Made by a program: the position numbers and the translations under genes. DNA of 64,000 nucleotides from Paragonimus skrjabini miyazakii (lineage: Eukaryota > Platyhelminthes > Trematoda > Plagiorchiida > Troglotrematidae). The notes below the pieces were generated by a model that was given only the letters and a program-made list of their open reading frames with translations, ran no database searches and had not been told where the DNA came from. The stretch lies in contig JTDE01002169.1 of assembly GCA_014338405.1 (NCBI GenBank), forward strand, positions 44,479-108,478, written 5' to 3'. Every line of letters starts with the position of its first letter. The first letter of the stretch is position 1. Positions 60,681-64,000 of this stretch are shown piece by piece.

Positions 60681-63600
60681 TCTACATAATATAAAATTCA
60701 CACAGCGATCAAAGGTATTGACTTCCCAGACAGGATCTATAAAGCAATTCACGCACGAATGCACCAGCGCCACAGCTGAATAGTGAAATAGAATAGGCTT
60801 GTATTCAGGAAAAATTAAGCAGTCTGATATTATAAATACTGATGTAATTGTCGATAAATGAGTTTGATTATTTTCTATTTCAGATCAATTCTAATTGAGT
60901 AGAATTGGAGAATTTCTTACCGAATGCCAATACACTTCGATTCTCTTCCCATTTTACTACGTGTGAACAGTAGGTCAAAGCAAGTTGTACAAACGACCTC
61001 AGATTGGTCAAAACTACAATTCAAATATTATCTGTTCCACACGGGTTGCTCTACTTACTCTAGACTGATCATTGAAGTGCTTCCTGATTCACAACTGCAA
61101 TGAACCTTCAGCAGAAAGCAAAAATATTCCATTGACTGTGAGTCTTAGCTATTGGAAACGTTTTAATACCGTGGAGTTCAGCTGAATTCAATACAGGACA
61201 GTCAGTACTGGCATATTGGATGTGGGCTACAAAGTAATACTGATCGACTAACAAGACTATGCTAAATTTATTAAAATAAGGTTAACTGATTAAAAGAAAA
61301 ACATCATCAAACTATTTCTTTTTTTAAATCCTTTTGAGCCCATTAATCAATTAATATGCAGTGGTAAAATTTACAGAACAAGTTTGAAGTTCAAACTGGA
61401 AGACAATCACCAAGACGGACGACAGAACAGCATTCGGTGCGTGTAGTTTCATAATAACGGCTAACAGGCTTAAAGAAAAAGTCAACTCACACAAAATTTG
61501 ACTAAGATTTTCTAAACCAATAGAGCCGAATTGAAAGTATTATCTTTTCTGGGCCCGGAGCCAAGTTAGGCAGTTATGTTATGAGCACCATATCATTTAC
61601 TTCACTATTATAAGAACATCCAAACTTTGATGAGGCGTCGTATTCTGTTTTCCTTTTTCGCCTGAAACGATTTCAACTCAGTTTGCTATTGCATCACTAA
61701 AGTCAGTATTTCCAAGTGGCCACATTCAAAGCTGATAGTTCTGATATCCTCTGTGCACTCAACTTAGCTAGGCACCACACCTGTTGTGTGGATGCTGTTG
61801 ATTTCAAATACGGTCAAACAAATTTTTGATGTAAAATTGACCGAACGGCTTGAAAGCCAGCTAAATTTGGTTGCTCACCGCAACGCGACGTGCACCGGAC
61901 GGTAGGCGACTGGGGCATAAACGGAACATTCGTGGCCTCAGAACTATAGCACGGAAAACTTGCTCACACGAAGCGGTCGATTGCAAACTGAATATTTTGC
62001 TTCATTCATTTTGATTAGGCGGCTATCCAAGGTAAACTTATCTTGAAAAATATGAGAGCGGTCGCCGTCGTCTCGCCCTCTTACAGGGCAGGCCCATCAC
62101 GTGACAAGCCGTTTAGACCAAGTGACGCTCACTGTCCCAACTGCATATGCACGACGCACATTCACCGGCCCGAAAGCTCTCTTCCACATCCGAACGAACG
62201 CACGCAGTCACCATCTGCACAATCAGCCAAATAGAACGCTACACAGCTGGATGTGAGTGAGTGCGGTCGATACACAGGCACGCAGGACACGGTTGGACCC
62301 GGATCGGAATGGAGAGAACACAACTGAATGAGACACGACTGGGTCCACAGGAAAGCCACTGCATTAGGCATGTGTACCAATCCGAACAATAAAGATCCAA
62401 GTCATTGACTTACCCTTTTCATTGTCTATCGTCAAGATATCGTTATTTGTTAGTGAGTACTCAGACTATCACGGTTAAGAGTTCCACTACAGAGCTAAAG
62501 CGGTAATGTGCCAATTAACGTTAATGGAGCATAAGGACACTTCTATTAAACTCTTTTAAAATTGTTTCAGAAACAGAGCTATTTAACTGTCGCTGATAGA
62601 ATCCATCCTGAATATATCCAGCAGCCACGTATCGATCATGTTTTACTATCTGCCTACTAATGCTCTTCATCTGAATGACAAATTGCCTGTTCAGGCATAG
62701 CGTATGCTCCTGTGTTGACTTACTTGTTACTTTGTAGTAGAAGACATCAGAATTACTGCAAGGCAATTGTTCAAAATTATAAACAAGCGTCCGGCTCGGT
62801 TAAGTACTGGGTCCAATCGATTAACCTAGGTCAGTGCAACACTGTTGTTTATGAACGGTTGAAGTGACTGCGATTCCAAAACGAAATAGTAAACCCCAGT
62901 ACCTAGCAAGTAGTTTATCTTGATCTGCCGTTCACCATCCACAAGTGACACAAATTGCTGGTGGTCCATTCTAACAAACATTACAGTGAACAATACAGAA
63001 AATCAGCTTGAGTGCTGACAACATGACAAATCCTCCAGAAAATATTCGTCAATCTGTCTTCTTGAAGACACTATTAAACCAAAGTAGTGTTTCTTCTCTT
63101 TGCTATAGTCTGGTTCTGCTTTTCCTTTATAGGGCACACACACTGTACAACTACAAAAGCCTGACGATAATGGCTGCATAATTGGCTGTTCAAAAACTTC
63201 TTACTCAGCCGTTGACCATGGTATAATCCATGGGCTTCCATAGCGGCAATGCATGGGTAGTTGGAGGTACTTGAACCTATCCCATCTGTACAGTGTGCAC
63301 TGAGTATCCCTAATACCGAGTTATTTCTCAGAAAAGACATGGATGATGCTTAGTCAATTTTGACTATAGTATAGAACGGTGAATAGTAGCAGCTCCTAGA
63401 AACACAACTGAAATTGGACAAACGAAACCTTGGTTGAATGAAACACCTACATCATGGTGTTAATCAGCTAAGTCTTCTGCGTTGTGCTAATGATTCCAGA
63501 CTATAGAAGAGTGCCGTCTAGGTATCCTAAAGTTTCTTTAACCACAAATTTACTGAGAGTTCAATCTCGTGCGAAGCTCAACTCGTCACAGTTGACTCTT

Positions 63601-64000
63601 TCTTAACCGTTTGAACAGTTACTTCAAGCAAGTGTGTTAGCTCGCTAGCCATAATCAAATAACCGCTTGGCTTAACTAGAAATGATAGAGAATGTGATAA
63701 ACTCGGGTAATTCCGCATGTTTGTTGAACGCTTTCTCCTCTTTCAGGAAACACTATGTTCTCCACACTCCTTACTTTTCGGATTTATTGATTTGCCACTT
63801 CTCAAGGGTTTGTTTTGGATTCCCAGCCTAAATTTAAAGTAAGTTATTTCTCTTATTTTTCACAAAATGCATCAATCTCGCCACTACAGTTCGTCACTTT
63901 CTGACTTCGTCGGCCACTTGTTTGCACTATGTGATTATTACCTGGCTCCAAATCAACGAATTCCATGAACTTACACCAATTCAGACGTATACTTTTATGG
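60681..64000. other. No recognisable gene
   Basis: Nothing can be named. The block 61860-62400 is clearly richer in G and C, ends near an AATAAA (62387-62392), and may be a diverged repeat or LTR without a partner in this window. Confidence 0.45.

Overview
The window looks like non-coding, repeat-rich nuclear DNA from an animal, most likely a digenean trematode (fluke). I see no protein gene of the host. What can be recognised is almost all retroelements: Penelope-like elements (PLEs) with a reverse transcriptase (RT) joined to a GIY-YIG endonuclease, one RTE-type LINE, a hammerhead-bearing SINE family that resembles the SM-alpha retroposon of schistosomes, and a second SINE family with a tRNA-like head. 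The fluke assignment is an inference from this combination.

Layout. 1.9 and 4.5 kb: two old SM-alpha-like copies. 7.1-7.6 kb: two tRNA-headed SINEs placed head to head, with a third relative at 60.6 kb. 13.7-14.4 kb: the 3' end of a PLE (PLE-D). 20.0-21.0 kb: a badly decayed PLE (PLE-F). 33.3-33.6 kb: a miniature PLE with no reading frame, only inverted terminal repeats carrying a hammerhead ribozyme (PLE-G). 33.9-34.4 kb: a possible solo LTR. 35.9-36.4 kb: two SM-alpha-like copies head to head, one with an intact hammerhead core. 36.6-41.2 kb: a dead RTE-like LINE between two 132-bp direct repeats. 41.3-42.8 kb: PLE-E. 47.6-50.2 kb: PLE-A, the best preserved, with a 642-codon open frame and two hammerheads. 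54.6-56.2 kb: PLE-C, decayed. 56.9-59.55 kb: PLE-B, nearly full length, with an 11-bp target-site duplication. The remaining stretches gave nothing I can name.

The main result is at the element ends. At least three PLE lineages (A, B, G) carry a compact type I hammerhead ribozyme in their terminal repeat, with a two-nucleotide loop on stem III. It is followed by a shared 3' terminus ending close to CAATGTTTTAAATT, and in A and B it is preceded by a TATA box. PLE-B begins within a few bases of the predicted self-cleavage site. PLE-A and PLE-G share a structure in which an inverted terminal piece sits at the 5' end and stops at the same homologous position, 24-29 bases short of the true 3' end. 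PLE-E has a similar inverted arrangement. Hammerheads in PLEs and in SM-alpha are established knowledge; the junction pattern and the RT-less miniature are what I consider most worth checking.

All homology statements come from reading the sequence by eye. No database search, folding program or alignment was run.
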